A model generated the notes under the pieces. The model ran no database searches, had not been told where the DNA came from, and saw only the letters and a program-made list of their open reading frames with translations. Shown here piece after piece: positions 49,666-61,900 of a DNA stretch of 64,000 bases (position 1 is the stretch's first letter; every line of letters starts with the position of its first letter). Location: the NCBI GenBank assembly GCA_026120185.1, contig JANUWF010001937.1:1302001-1366000 (forward strand). The letters are read 5' to 3'. The position numbers were made by a program, and so were the translations under genes. Source of the stretch: Voacanga thouarsii (lineage: Eukaryota > Streptophyta > Magnoliopsida > Gentianales > Apocynaceae).

Positions 49666-50204
49666 GCTAAAATTGCATTGGCAAATGGTTGAAATTATAC
49701 CTCATGTCTTATCATGGAATTTCACAAACTATACCTTATGTCTTATCATGAAACTGCAAACTGAAAATTGTCGGCAACGGCCCATCAAAAAGGCTACACC
49801 AATCATCTTTATGTAGGCTTAAGAAAAATCCGGGTTATTGAGGTCTACCGGTTGAATTGCATCAAGAACTCCGGTGTCCACTGCCAATCAAAGTCAATAA
49901 AATCCAGCAAAGCATAGGGGTATAGTTGGGCACAGCTGCATGATGGTCCAAGCCACCTAATGGCCTACAAAAAATCATGCTGCCCAAGATCTCATGCTCT
50001 ATCTCTATCTCTATCTCATCTATGAGTCCATGTTACATTGCTTCATTGTTCGGGCCTCCAATCTTGACCTTCTAGAAACTTTATCCTATTTAAGCTCTCC
50101 GATGGCAATTACATCTCATTAGTTAATAGTAGTGATAATATTGAACAACTATATATTAATAATACGAAATGAAAATAATATAATTATAACAGACTAGTAT
50201 TAGA
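49666..50204. other. Unassigned DNA
   Basis: Includes a repeated short phrase (ataccttatgtcttatcatg, twice within 49698-49751) and a (ctatct)n run near 50004-50020. No gene seen. Confidence 0.45.
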
Positions 50205-51046
50205 ATTTTACAGACTCATGTCGAAACGAATCGATTCGCTGAACGTTAAAACGTTCAGATTATAAACAGGTTTAACCTATTTTTACTTACGAACCCATTT
50301 AACTTTTTTTTAATACTTATATTTAATATTTTGTAATACCCTATAAAGTTCACTATAGAAAATTAGAAAATTTATTTTTTACATGAATTAATTGAATTAA
50401 ACTTTATTATATGAATTAATTGAATTGTTTGTGTGTCTATTTTGTTTAATTATACGAGACTTTTGAAGAAAAATAACTGATGTTAATGTAACTATTTGCT
50501 TGATATGTAATAAATGAATCATTTTTAATTAGTTATTATTTAGTATTTATGATAATAATATTATTAAAACGACTTTTAGTTAGAGAAAATAATTTCTTAA
50601 ACAATTCTATTTTATTGTAAAGTTACATTTGTTTAGATTTTTAAGATTAAGTCTTATGAATTTACTGAAATCTTTAAATATTTAGTTGAATGATTTGTTG
50701 TTTTATTAGTTATTTAAAAATTTATGGACTGTTTTATTAGTTTTTTTAATTTTACATGGTTTGATTTAATTTTTTAAAATTTTTTGTGTAATAGGTGGAT
50801 AAATTAGCAGATTTAGTATGTATTCGAATTGGTGGATATAATAATTATTTAATTAATTTTTGTGTCTAATCGTATCATATCGTGTCATGTCAATTCATTT
50901 TATAATACGAATACGATATGAAAATAAATAAATTGACACGATACGACACGTTTATTAATCGTGTCGTGTTTGGATTGATCTATCATGTGTAATTATTCCA
51001 AATTGACACAGTCCGCTAACTTGAACACGACTCAATTACCACCCCT
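50205..51046 (-). mobile_element. hAT-like non-autonomous element with CGTGTC hairpin
   Basis: The right edge ttaccacccctaac (minus: GTTAGGGGTGGTAATTGAGTCG) is a typical hAT-MITE terminus. An internal hairpin pairs 50871-50893 (cgtatcatatcgtgtcatgtc) with about 50930-50950 (gacacgatacgacacg). CGTGTC/GACACG words are repeated. The left edge near 50205 is estimated from the tcatgtcgaaacgaatcga stretch. Confidence 0.5.
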
Positions 51047-53072
51047 AACTATTACTAAATTTTTTTCTCTTACTCAAGGAGCTTGACTAGATTATAGATT
51101 TAATGCCGATGGATAAAAAATCTTAGAATGAAGAAATTCCATAGTGGACGATCTTTGGTTTTTGCAATTTGTCTTAGGAAAGAAACAAGGTGATTATTTG
51201 ATTTGGTGAATTGTTGGACCAAATCTAGCGTATGATGGATGATATTTGAGTGTTGTTGACACTATCTTATCTTGAGAATGTTGTTTTCATTTTTATTCAT
51301 TTTTTTATTATGGGAACAAAATTACATAATAAAACGGAAAGACTTTCATTTTACACTTGTGTCTCTTTCTCACACCATTCCCATAATTAAACAATATCCA
51401 TTGTATGCGTTATATTTATGAAAGAGAACTTGACTACAGAATATTTTTTTTAACCTAAACTTTCAATTGAGATGCGACAATTACGTATAAAATTGTAACT
51501 CGATGATTTAAAAACATTCTTATCAAACAAAAAATTTTTAATTAAATTTTTATCTTTTTTTAAATATATAATTAAAAATTATACAAATTCTTTCTTTTCT
51601 TATGTAGGTTAATTATTACGTATCGATCAAGAATAATTATACATGAATTAGGGAAAAAGAATAGTTATACCTATTTTCTAAGATGTAGGTAGGAAATGGA
51701 AAACATATAGATGAATGGACTAGTAGAACAAAAAAGTTGTGACGTGAAGAGTTTTGCAATAGGCTTTTTGGAAAATCGGTCACAATTAGCAGGAATTTGT
51801 TTGGAATTTGCCAAATACCACTTTAGTAACTAATCCAGACCGAAATCCCGGCCAGAATTCTTGATGGTAAAAGGTAGATAGCGAAGTTTCTTTTGTTTTC
51901 AAATCAAGAGTAGAATAGTTTACTCATCGTGATTGAAAATGAATAGACTTAAAATGTATTAGTCAGTGATTTTTCTTTATTACGTATTATGTTATCGTTA
52001 AAGTCAAAACTTTATCACTGTGGAAGCAATAATAATACATATATTATCTCACAAACTGTAGTTGAATTCTCTTCGTGACTAAGCACTGCAATTCTATCGA
52101 AGATTTGTTTCTAAAGTCACAATCTTGTGAATGCGAGGTTTTGAAAATGTTTTTTTTTTTAATTATAGTTATTCTAAAAGATTTCTCTCTTATTTATTTA
52201 TCGCGGGCTTCTTCTTTACTTGAATCGTTTATTTATGTCTCTGCTCATTTCTCTGCTTTTCCTCTTCATATTTTTACGAAGAATAGGAAAAATGATAGTT
52301 ATATCTAGTTTTTCCTGTAAAGTAGAAAGGATTCTTTATTTTTCCTCTCTAGAATTATTCAATACATATATCACAAGGAAAAATTATTGTACTTCTCGTT
52401 TTGTACAAAAAGTTTCAAGAAAAGCAAAATTCTTAGTGATGATTTTGAGCTGAAAAATGACAGTTAAAAGTAACTAACATTATTTGGAGATTAAACCCGG
52501 CTATTTCGATTGGGGATCTTACAATCAAGAAAGATGCCACCACACAACTCATTTTAAAAGGTCATGTAAACCTACACATACCAAAGCATACCAGGGTTGT
52601 GAGGAAAAAAAAAAAAAATACTAGATGGTAATGTAATGTAATATTCTCTCTATTACTTTCGTTTATCCTGCTAAGATTGGGTGAGCTTTAACCAGCAGCA
52701 AGCAAATCAAATGTTTGGGAGAAGAAATCTTTCGCTTCTTTTTTTGATAACCCATCTCAATTAGCCTTCGTTCTGATCAACATATTAGAATCATTTAAGG
52801 AGCGTTGGCTCTATTCCTTTCCAAAGATGAAGTTGCACCCCTTGCTACTCCCTTCCAATTAGCAGTAGTACGTTAGTTTTTCCATGGAAAACTATCGATG
52901 ATGGCCCTTCACAAGGAGGTCAAAACAATAAGTTTAATAGGGATGGTTAGATAACAAGCACATCTAATTCGACCATCAAATAAAGAAGCTATGTTAGGCT
53001 ATGGTTTAAAAGGCAATGGAATCTACTAGGCTTTTTAATGTAAATCCTTAATGAATATTTTAAATTGTCAGC
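51047..53072. other. Unassigned DNA
   Basis: Roughly 2 kb, less repetitive than its surroundings. Two overlapping 77-codon frames at 52075-52453 show no recognisable domain. Possible low-copy intergenic sequence. Confidence 0.45.
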
Positions 53073-53965
53073 GATATTTTTTATAATATCTTTTATAATA
53101 TTTCTATTATAAAACTTTATTTATCTTTTTAATATTTAATTATTAAAAACTTAGTTTTTAAATTTACTATGCTAACTTAAATTTTTTACTTTCCCATCCT
53201 TTCTTCGTCTCCTCCTTCCTCACGATTACTTTGTGTTTGTGGAAGACAGGGGGTTGTTCCAATAAGGAGGGATTCAATTAAAAGAAAAAAATAAGAAGTT
53301 TTATAAGCACCGATTCTCCTTATTGGAGAGAAAATTTAAAAATCTGAGTTCGGATGGCGGTTTTGATTTGATGGAAGTTAAAAGTTTGAGAAAATTGAAA
53401 CATCCAAATATAGTGAACTTAAGGAGGTAATCCGTGAATACAACACTCTGTTCCTGATATTCAAATGTATAGAGGGGTCTCTCTGCGATTTGATGTGGAA
53501 AAGGCCAGGAACCTTTTTTTTTTTTTTTTCTGAAGATGAGGTAAGAGACTTCTGTTTCCAAATTTTCAGAGGACTTGCCTATGCGCGTAAGTGCGGATTC
53601 TTCCACCGTGACCTCAAGCCAGATAATTTATTGGTTTCCGGAGTTACTATTAAAATTGCTGATTTAGGCCCGTGAAATCAATTCGAAGTCTCCTTTCAGT
53701 GAGAAAGTTATGACAAGGTGGTTTCGAGCTCCTGAAGTTCTGCTCCTGTCCACTTAGCAATGAGAAGCCCTCCTGCCTTATTATAGCACCAGTGCTTATA
53801 GAATCGATCTTCCGCAAGCATAAAGCAATCATGAGGAAGGAGAAGATGAAGAGAGAACAAGAAAGTCAATTTAGTAATTAAGTTTTAGTAATTAAATATT
53901 AAAAAAATAGTAAAAAGATAAGAAAGGGTTCTATGAATATGATAGAAGATATTATAGAGAATGTC
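53073..53965. mobile_element. Pack-MULE-like element carrying a kinase gene fragment
   Basis: Long imperfect terminal inverted repeats: left 53073-53248, right 53808-53965. Matched blocks include aatatcttttataat versus its inverse near 53950, cttttt-aatatttaattattaaaa, and tctcctccttcctcacgattactttg (in two pieces) versus the inverse at 53815-53840. Roughly 70-80% identity over more than 150 bp; weaker pairing continues inward (ataagcacc ... ccagtgcttat). Long TIRs around non-transposase coding sequence are the signature of gene-carrying Mutator-like elements. I could not fix the outermost bases or a 9-11 bp TSD, and no MURA-type transposase is present, so mobilisation would have been in trans. 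Confidence 0.65.
53371..53757 (+). pseudogene. Captured MAK/CDKF-type protein kinase fragment
   Basis: Translates as the N-lobe end and catalytic core of a CMGC kinase of the RCK/MAK group (plant CDKF;4/MHK-like). It shows MEVKSLRKLKHPNIVNL, then after a frameshift REYNTLFLIFKCIEGSLCDLM, then VRDFCFQIFRGLAYA, the catalytic loop HRDLKPDNLL (about 53618-53647), IKIADLG (DFG region, Phe to Leu), and after another shift REINSKSPFSEKVMTRWFRAPEVLL (activation segment and APE motif, in two parts). The Gly-rich loop, the VAIK lysine and the whole C-lobe are absent, so it cannot be a kinase. A poly-T run (53513-53530) interrupts it. It is intron-free here; whether the capture came from cDNA or a single exon cannot be decided. 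Confidence 0.85.
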
Positions 53966-54071
53966 ATAAAGAATTCGAAATGTTAAATGAATATGTAATT
54001 TCAAGTTTATAGAAGAATCATCAATTGTTTCAACATGAATTTCATTTTTAAATTTTCAAGTCTATGGTAGA

Positions 54072-55065
54072 TGATGAGTGCTCATTATATATATATATTT
54101 TTATCATTTGTACTTTAATTGTGATGATTTCTTATTTAAATCACTACTTATCACACATTTTTTGCCTTTTTTATTTAGGAAATATAAAAGATCAAGTGAA
54201 GATGACCAAGAGTGAAAATGGATGAAAAATGGAGCAACAGAACAAAGATTTCTAGAACTTAGGCAGCCCATGGTAGTAGGCCTAGGTGGCCCAGGGTACC
54301 CTCTGGTACCATGGGTTGGTTGGTCCTTTTTTATGCAAAAAAAAAAACCCTTGTTGTGGCCCTTTTTTTTTAGCCCACGAAGTTTTAGCTATATAAATCC
54401 ATTTACACACTTCAAAACTGGTTTTTCGACTTGGGGATTTCTCTAAGAATCCTAGGAAATAAGGGTTATATACAAGAAGAAGAGGAGTTTGGGATTCAAG
54501 GAGGAAGAAGAAGGATTACAAGAAGATTTCGAGGAGTTGGAAGAGAAAAGCTTGTTAATGAGTTTTCTTTTTCTTCTTTTTGTAATTCTAACTTGTTAAT
54601 ACTGTGTTAAGATTTAATTTTTAGTTGTAATGAAAAGTTGTACTCTACTTTATACTTTTGGATGATATATTTTCTTGGATCTATTAATTTTATTCTATGG
54701 TATTTGATTATTTGGATATATTATGTTAATTTGGTTGATGTGGGTTTTGATTGATTTTATTCAATCGTTTGTTCTCCTTAATGAATTCGAGAGATGGGTT
54801 TAAGTTTTGAACACCTACTTGGCTGATTTAATATTTGTCATCCTTGATTAATCCGAAAGAGAGGTTAGAGATTAGGACTAATAATCTAGGAGTTTATGAA
54901 ATTGCTTAGAGATAGGGGCTTTACGGCTTTCGGATAATTTTGATGTGTAAGTTATGTTTAATATGTGTAAGTTATGTTTAATGCCTTATTGGGTTTGGTA
55001 AATTAGGCAGAGATACTAATTAATTAAACTATGGATTGGAATTTCATAATTCGAGAGAGAGTGAA
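54072..55065 (+). mobile_element. Gypsy (Athila/Tat-like) LTR, interrupted at its 3' side
   Basis: Starts TGATGAGTGCTCATTATATA. TATA box atataaatcc (54391-54400), AG-rich leader and the AAAGCTTGTTAATGAGTTTTC block, corresponding to AGGCTTGTCTATGAGT in the other LTRs. It stops at 55065 where an oppositely oriented LTR begins; its remaining 3' part would lie beyond the window, behind the inserted elements. Confidence 0.75.
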
Positions 55066-56524
55066 TGATGCATTCGATTTGGGTAAATAAAATCATTCAT
55101 TTTTAAATCCTTTTCCAATTAAATTTTAATTAAAATACTAATCCCAAATCACACATATTACCAAGTGCATTCATCACAAAGTATAATAAAGGGAATTAAC
55201 AAGTATCGATCCTCAACAAACAACTGCCATTACATACTTTTCATCTTTTGACCTACTAATTAGAGTGACTAAAAAGGAAAAAAAAAAAGTAAAAATAAAA
55301 GTGACAACAAAATCTCAGAGAAAAGACGTGTAAGTAAATAGAAATTACTGAAGATATGACAATGATTGACTAGTAATTACTATAACTAATTATTATTTTG
55401 GCATCATGAAGGAATAAAAGTATAGACTCCACTTTTTTTGCAATCCATGGACTCACTACGTTTTAGCCAAATTAGCGGATATATTCTATCTCATCAACTA
55501 ACCAAAAGATGCATTAGAATTAATCCTTAAAAAATTATCCATATATTCTAGGTAATATAAAATATAAAATTAGTCAATGACCCTATATTCTAAGTTAAAT
55601 CAATTAACATTTGATTACTCAAGTTTTCACTCTTAACATTCTTTTGCATGTCAATTAAGAAACAACAAATATGAAATTAACTAGATTGAAACCACTTCTA
55701 ATCTCATTTTTCAAGTTAATTAGAGGGAACAAATAACTAATTAATGCATTAAATCAACACAAGAAATTAAATACCAGAAATAATAATCAATTGATCAAAT
55801 AACTAGAACAATACAAAATCATAAATCCAAAAACACACTCTAATATACAATTAAAGCATTGATTTCACCATTGCTCAAGAAAAAAAACTAAAAAAAAAAA
55901 AAAAAAGAACTCATACACAAGCTCTCTTCTCCTCCTATGAAAACTTCCTCCTATAGCAATGCTCCTTAATTGATGAATTCCTTCTTGAATGATTGATTCT
56001 TGATTTTAATCCCTTGAATTCACCTTCTTTTGTTTGTGTTTTTCTTGTTTTTATAACCCTCCAAGTTGCCAAAAACTTTCTCTAGAAGTTCTGAGTCATG
56101 CACAAGTTGAATACCAAAAGAACTCTTCAGAAATTTTTAATTTTGATCACATTATATTTGCAAAATTGCCTCGAGATCAATGAAGAGTCGACGCTAGCCT
56201 GGATTTTTAGAGCCAGAATCGGTTCTACTAAGTCTTGATCTCTCTGTTTTTCTCCCTTGTTTTGTCCTGTTTTTCCATAACTGAGCCAGGGTTGGTCTAT
56301 ACACTCAATTTGGTGTTGATTCAAGACTGGAACTCTACAATTCAGCTCCAAAATCCACAATTTCTACACAAAATCTAACAAAAAAAAAAAAAAAACCTTT
56401 CTACAACCAATTATCTTGAAAATACTAAAAAGTAAGGGAATTGACTAGCTATTACATTAAAAAAAAAAAATCACAAAATTACCTTAAATAGTTAGGAAAA
56501 TATAAGTACATTTAGGCCCTATCA
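55066..56524 (-). mobile_element. 3' LTR of a minus-strand Athila/Tat-like gypsy element
   Basis: On the minus strand it runs TGATAGGGCCTAAATG ... CGAATGCATCA (1459 bp), with TATA (GGGTTATAAAAAC, plus about 56046-56058) and the GAGGATCGATACTTG block (plus 55206-55220). It adjoins on its right the element's internal region, where a degenerate polypurine tract follows at 56525, so it is the 3' LTR. Confidence 0.85.
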
Positions 56525-57949
56525 CATTCCTCTATGCTTAAGCCTTTGCTTGTTCCCAAGCAAACACTTAAGATAAGGCAAAACAAAACAATTCTTTAAG
56601 AAACTACTCAAAAGACATTCAACTTACTTATCTAATCAAAGCCAACATAGCAAAAACATTATCATCTCCTTCACTAAGAAAAACATTACACCACTTATTT
56701 AATTCAATCAATCCCTAAGATCAAACTTAAGTATTAGTTCAAACATACATAAAACCATCAAAGTAAAGTTACACAAGTTGATACTCATGAAATACCATCC
56801 ACTCCTTCCTCAAGTTAAGAATGAATCTAACATGATTCATATAAACTAAGATATTCATAGCTAAAACAAGTTTTGAGTGTCTCTAAACTACTATAGTCCA
56901 AGTAGCAAACTTGGGCTTCCTCACAAAATCAGGATTACTAGCCTTAAGAGGATGGATTTCTCTTCACTTACCGTATTGGCTCCTTTCAAATATGCAAAAT
57001 ATTTCAAGTATTTTTTTCTAACAACAACTTTATTTTTTCAGCATTTTTTCCAACAAATTTTTTTTCTTCAAATATTCACTCATTATTTTTCGCAAAGGAC
57101 ATGCGCTTTGCTTTCCTGGGTCTTTTTCCCTCTCATTTTTCCAAAATGAGTACATAATCCCTTTTGACTCTCAAGTTTTCTTCTGTTTTTTTTTTACTCA
57201 TAATTTTATCTCTCTAGCCCTATATATTTATTTAAACTCAGAACAATGCCTAGTTTAGAAATTACTATCAAAACAAGAATTAGCTATACACCCCAAATTA
57301 TACTCCATCATATCAACCACTCAAGACCCAAAGAATAAAGCTTCAAATACTCTATTAAACATAAACAAGAATAACTCTAATTCTCAAGTTTTAGGCATAT
57401 CACAATCTAATACAATAGTTAAACCAAGGATTAACTTAATCAAATAAGAGACCTAATATATTCTAAAGCAAAAGAAACCATAATATTTCTACTACATCAA
57501 TTGATGAAACAACAATTGTCCCCATAAGAAAATTAGCTCCTAAAATTAAAAACATTAACAAAAAAAATTACAGGAAAACTATCATCTCATTGTTAGCATC
57601 ATTAGCTTAAGAAAATGCATACTTGGAAAAATATTCAACTCTTAATCCCTTCCCCATACTAAAATTGGATATTGTCCTCAATGACCTAAAATATCCCACA
57701 ATAAAACACACCTAAAGGACTAAGAAATATAAAAAGGAAAAGAATAAGAAAAAAAAAAAAAAAAACTCTCCAAGGTCTATAGATTCCACAAAATCAAGAA
57801 AGAAGATAATTTCATCTAGACAAAGAGCATGGTCCTTGACAATGTTGAGCATACCTAACAACAAAACAAAATACACTATAAAAGAGAAAAAGAAAAAAAA
57901 AATAAGTAAGAGTATAATTATTTACCAAGTATGACATCAACTAGCTCTA
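56525..57949 (-). other. Internal noncoding region of the minus-strand gypsy element
   Basis: Minus strand: downstream of pol. A box gaggacaatatccaattttagtatggggaaggg (in parts, plus 57640-57680) matches the internal polypurine-type box of the 31-38 kb element (cattgaggataatgtc ... agtgtgggggag). A gcttgggaacaagcaaaggc box (plus 56544-56563) precedes the LTR, as does gaggacaagcaaag in the other element. No ORF for a Transposase_32-like protein was seen. Confidence 0.65.
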
Positions 57950-58948
57950 AGTCGCCAAAATCCTCCCAAAATAATGCTTTACTCGACTACCATTCACTTT
58001 GAAAGTGCCATCCTATGGATGAGAAGCCTCAAGAGTTCCAAATGGAAATACCTTGCTCACCAAATAAGGCCTAGAATATCATGACTTCAACTTACCAGGG
58101 AAGAGTTATAGCCACGAGTTAAACATGCCATACCTAATCACCTTTCTTGAACTCACAGTTATGCAAAAAGCATTTGTCATGCCAGTTCTTCATCATTTCT
58201 TTGTACAATTTTAAGTTTTCATAAGAATCATTACGCAATTCTTCCAACTTATCTAATTGGAGCAACCTTTCCTTCCTCATAGAATCAAGATCAAAATCGA
58301 CAATTTTAATAGCCCAATAAGTCGTATACTCAATCTCTATGAGTAGATGACAAGATTTTCCATAAACTAGCCTATAGGAAGTCATACCAATGGGAGTTTT
58401 GTATGTTGTTCTATAGGTCGAAAGAGTATCAGCTAATTTTGGAATCTAATATTTCCTTGTATGAGTGATAACCTTTTCCAAAATCCTTTTAAATTCTCTA
58501 GTAACCATCTAATTTGGCCACTTGTTTGGGGATGATATAGGGTAGCAAACTTATGAGTAACACTTAAGTGTTGAAGAATTTTTACCAATTGATTATTGCC
58601 AAAGTGAGTTTCCCTATCACTAATGAGTACTGTAGGTATCCCAAATTGGGTAAATAGCTTTTTAAGAAATTTGACCACTACTTGTGCATTATTAGTTGGT
58701 AAGGGTTGCATCTCTACTCATTTAGACACATAGTCAACTGTAACCAATATGTATTTATTACCCACAAAATTAGACAAAGGCCCATGAAATCTATTCACCA
58801 ACAATCAATAACCTTAAAAGCTTGAAAGAATTATAAAGACATCTAATTAGATTTATAAATATTACCCGTGCATTGACGCCAATCATGATTCTTAACAAAC
58901 CTGTGAGAATCCTTAAAGGTGGATGGCCAATAAAATCCAGATTCAAGC
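57950..58948 (-). pseudogene. Ty3/gypsy (Athila/Tat-like) integrase and pol 3' end, truncated
   Basis: Minus strand. The zinc-binding region GFYWPSTFKDSHRFVKNHDWRQ with CTGNI (58939-58850; the second Cys of the HHCC finger is Trp-Arg here) is followed by integrase core blocks: TQFGIPTVLISDRETHF, VTHKFATLYHPQTSGQ, and TSYRLVYGKSCHLLIEIEY with TYWAIKIVDFDL. After that come LDKLEELRNDSYENLKLYKE and the C-terminal GTFKVNGSRVKHYFG near 57990. Frameshifts and stops occur between 58134 and 58020 and between the two main open stretches. RT and RNase H should lie further right but are displaced by the chromovirus LTR inserted at 58949. Confidence 0.9.
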
Positions 58949-61900
58949 TGTGAAACCCCATCTAAAACCAACCTTAGAGTAAGGGGATCGGGATGCATAT
59001 CATATTTTATTACATGCATAAGTACATTTTTGAATGATTTTATATGCTTTAGGATTATAATTTATAGTCCAGAAATCTTAGTTGTGCTTATTGAGTAGGA
59101 AGCGTAAAATAGTAATTTTGCTTGAAGTGAAAACAGGGAGATAGCGTGAGGATTAAATAGGAAGAATATTTAGAGGAGAAAATAGGAGCAAGACTTGTTG
59201 TGGTTTAGTGGTTAGACCTTTGGAATTAATTTCTAAGGTCTTGAGTTCAAATTCCACCAATTAAGTTTTATCATGACTAAATTTTATTTTATGTAAGGTG
59301 GATATTTTCGGCCCTTGCAAGCTATAAGAAGAAGTAGGAGTGTTGTCCTAGGGGAGATATGAAGGAATGTCCTAGTCCTATTCTTGTGCCTTAAAAAAAT
59401 TCTTAAATGATTCAAGTCCTTCTATTCCCTAGCTTACCTTAATTCTCTACCAATTAAGCTTGTTCAATTATCCAAATCCATGTTTTAATTCCAGAAAATT
59501 CAAACAGGTTATTGATCTTGGAATTTTGAAAATGGCCCTTAGAGGATAGAGTTTTGACTGAAAATGAGGAAGGAGTTAAGGAAGGTTCCTAAGAGAATTA
59601 ATCTCCATGGTTGAACCTTCAAACTCTACTCCATAAGTGTTCATCTTCTTCATAGCAGCAATCTGGAAATTTTCCAGCTTCTTGGTCAGTTCAGCTTTTG
59701 AAAACTTCAGCCATTTTTCTCACTCAAATGCTGCCAGAAAAATAGCCAATTTGTTTAGCTTGAAGACTGAAATCCTTTGCCAAAATTCAGACTGCACAAA
59801 AGCTGTGCAAACCAGGAAAAATTCCTGGATAGTTTCGTAGCTTAGCAGGCCAAAAACCAAGCTGTTCTTTCTAGCATTCAAACCAGTAATTTACCTTAGT
59901 CTTTTCTCCATAAAGAAGGCTGGAAACCAGCCTTAAAGGATCCTCCAATTCCTCTTCAAAATCACTGCAATTCGGCTGGAACATTGCAGAAAAAACTGCA
60001 CAAAAATTCTAGCAAACCACTCGAACGAATACCTAGAAATTCCAGCTTTGTTCCCTCTTTAACCTTATCCGAAAATCACTTTAACATTCTGTGAAAATAG
60101 CCTTAGTCAGCCATGAATTGAACTTCATCACCCTCCTCTATTGATCAGCACGACGAACATCATAGCCACTCCTTAAATCACTCCTTCAATCACTACAATC
60201 AAGCTTTCAATTGGGATTCAAAATTTTAGCAAATTGCTCCATGAAAACTTCCATGGATTAAGCTTCAAACAACCAGAAAATTTCCTCCACCATAAAACTC
60301 AGAATTTCGACCACCCTATGACCCCTTCAAACCTCATTCATCTCAACAAAACCTTAGCAAACCAGTCGGCCATTGAAGCTCCCAAGAACCTCCATCTACC
60401 AACCTACTCTTACCATATCTTCTACCTTAATTCACTCCATAAATTACTCCTTTTGAATTTCAAACAACCAGCTTTCCCTCTTTCCTTTAATCTGAAAATC
60501 CAATCAATAGAGTTCCTCTAACCATTCGGCCAACATCCTACAGCAAATTTCGTCTAGCTTTCTCTCCATTCTCTCCATTTCTCCAAGAATACCAAGAACA
60601 CACACCACCATTTTTCAAGCCTAAGACCACTCTAAATACCTCCAATCCCTTCCAAAAAACTCCAGATCACATCTACCCACCCTCTAGAGTCCATTTCTAG
60701 ATTTTGTAACATCAAACATTGAAAACAAATTCTACTATCGGATAAAAAACTAGAATTTTTCTTGAAGATTCAAGAACTCTCTCAAGGTAACCAAGAACGA
60801 TTATGTTCATCTCTTTCCTCTTCAATCTTTAATATAATATACTAATTCTCTCTCTCCCTCCCTCCCCCCTCTCTCTTTCTCTCGGTCGAAATGGTTGTTT
60901 CAACCATGGCCATTTTTCTTCTTCTTCCTTGGACGATTCAAGCCTTCTAAGCATGTGGATTCTCTTGAATCTTCATCAAGGTAGTCATCAATCAAGTATG
61001 TCTCTTTAATCCCTTCCTTAATTCTAAAATCATGTCTCTTGGATGTTGTTAGAAAAGGATGGAATATGATTGGGGATTGAGTATGTGTTTGTATGAAGGA
61101 GTTGAGATTGGAGCATGAGGATGTTTTGTCATGGTTGAGTTTTATGATATTTTGTAGTTTGTTGCATGCTCTTCATATCGTAAGTTAGTATGAATGATTA
61201 AGCATGATAGATATTATGTCACCTTTGGTGAATATGGTTTTATGTTCTTGTATTATTGTTGAAGCCATGAATATGATTATGCTTAGTGAAGTTTGGATCA
61301 TGTGATGGTAGATATGGATGTAAGCCTTTATTCATGAATTGAATGGTTTGTTGATTGGTGTTGGAGTTTATGTTCATGATTCTTGTTAGCCATAGGAAAA
61401 TTATGATCATGACCTTGTTGATCCTAAACTATTTAAGTTTGCCAATTTTATTACATTGATAAAAATTAATACTATATTTTTCTCCAATAATTTTGAAAAC
61501 CCTAGGAAGCTTTGGAATTGGATTATTAAATGAAATAGTGAGATTTTAGCCAAATAAATGATATCTTCTATTAAAAATAATATATATAAATAATATATAT
61601 AGTAATAATAATCAATAAGGCCTTTTATATAAATAATTATAATAGGTAAAATATTAATCTTATAGGTCATATATTCATAAATACTATTAAAATTTATTTA
61701 TTACCTTTTGATCAAAATATAATAAAATTTACTATTAATTTTATTTACTAATTATTTTCTATCTATTATTAATTAAGAGATTAGTAATAATTTAATATTT
61801 TTAAGACTTATGACCCTTCATCAAATAAACCCCAGTTTATTAATAACAAAGATATATATTTAAGCCTATAACTTATTATCCATAGTTATTTTATCATCAA

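Noticed and set aside
47697..51046. One 3.3-kb hAT element spanning both hAT-like ends
   Set aside because: The termini are only loosely similar and the flanking 8-mers do not match, so they are more likely two separate elements.
52075..52453. Two overlapping 77-residue frames with hydrophobic stretches
   Set aside because: They overlap in different frames, have no recognisable domain, and lie in AT-rich intergenic sequence.
53073..53965. An expressed kinase gene
   Set aside because: Missing Gly-loop, VAIK lysine and C-lobe, with two or more frameshifts; enclosed by transposon-like inverted repeats.
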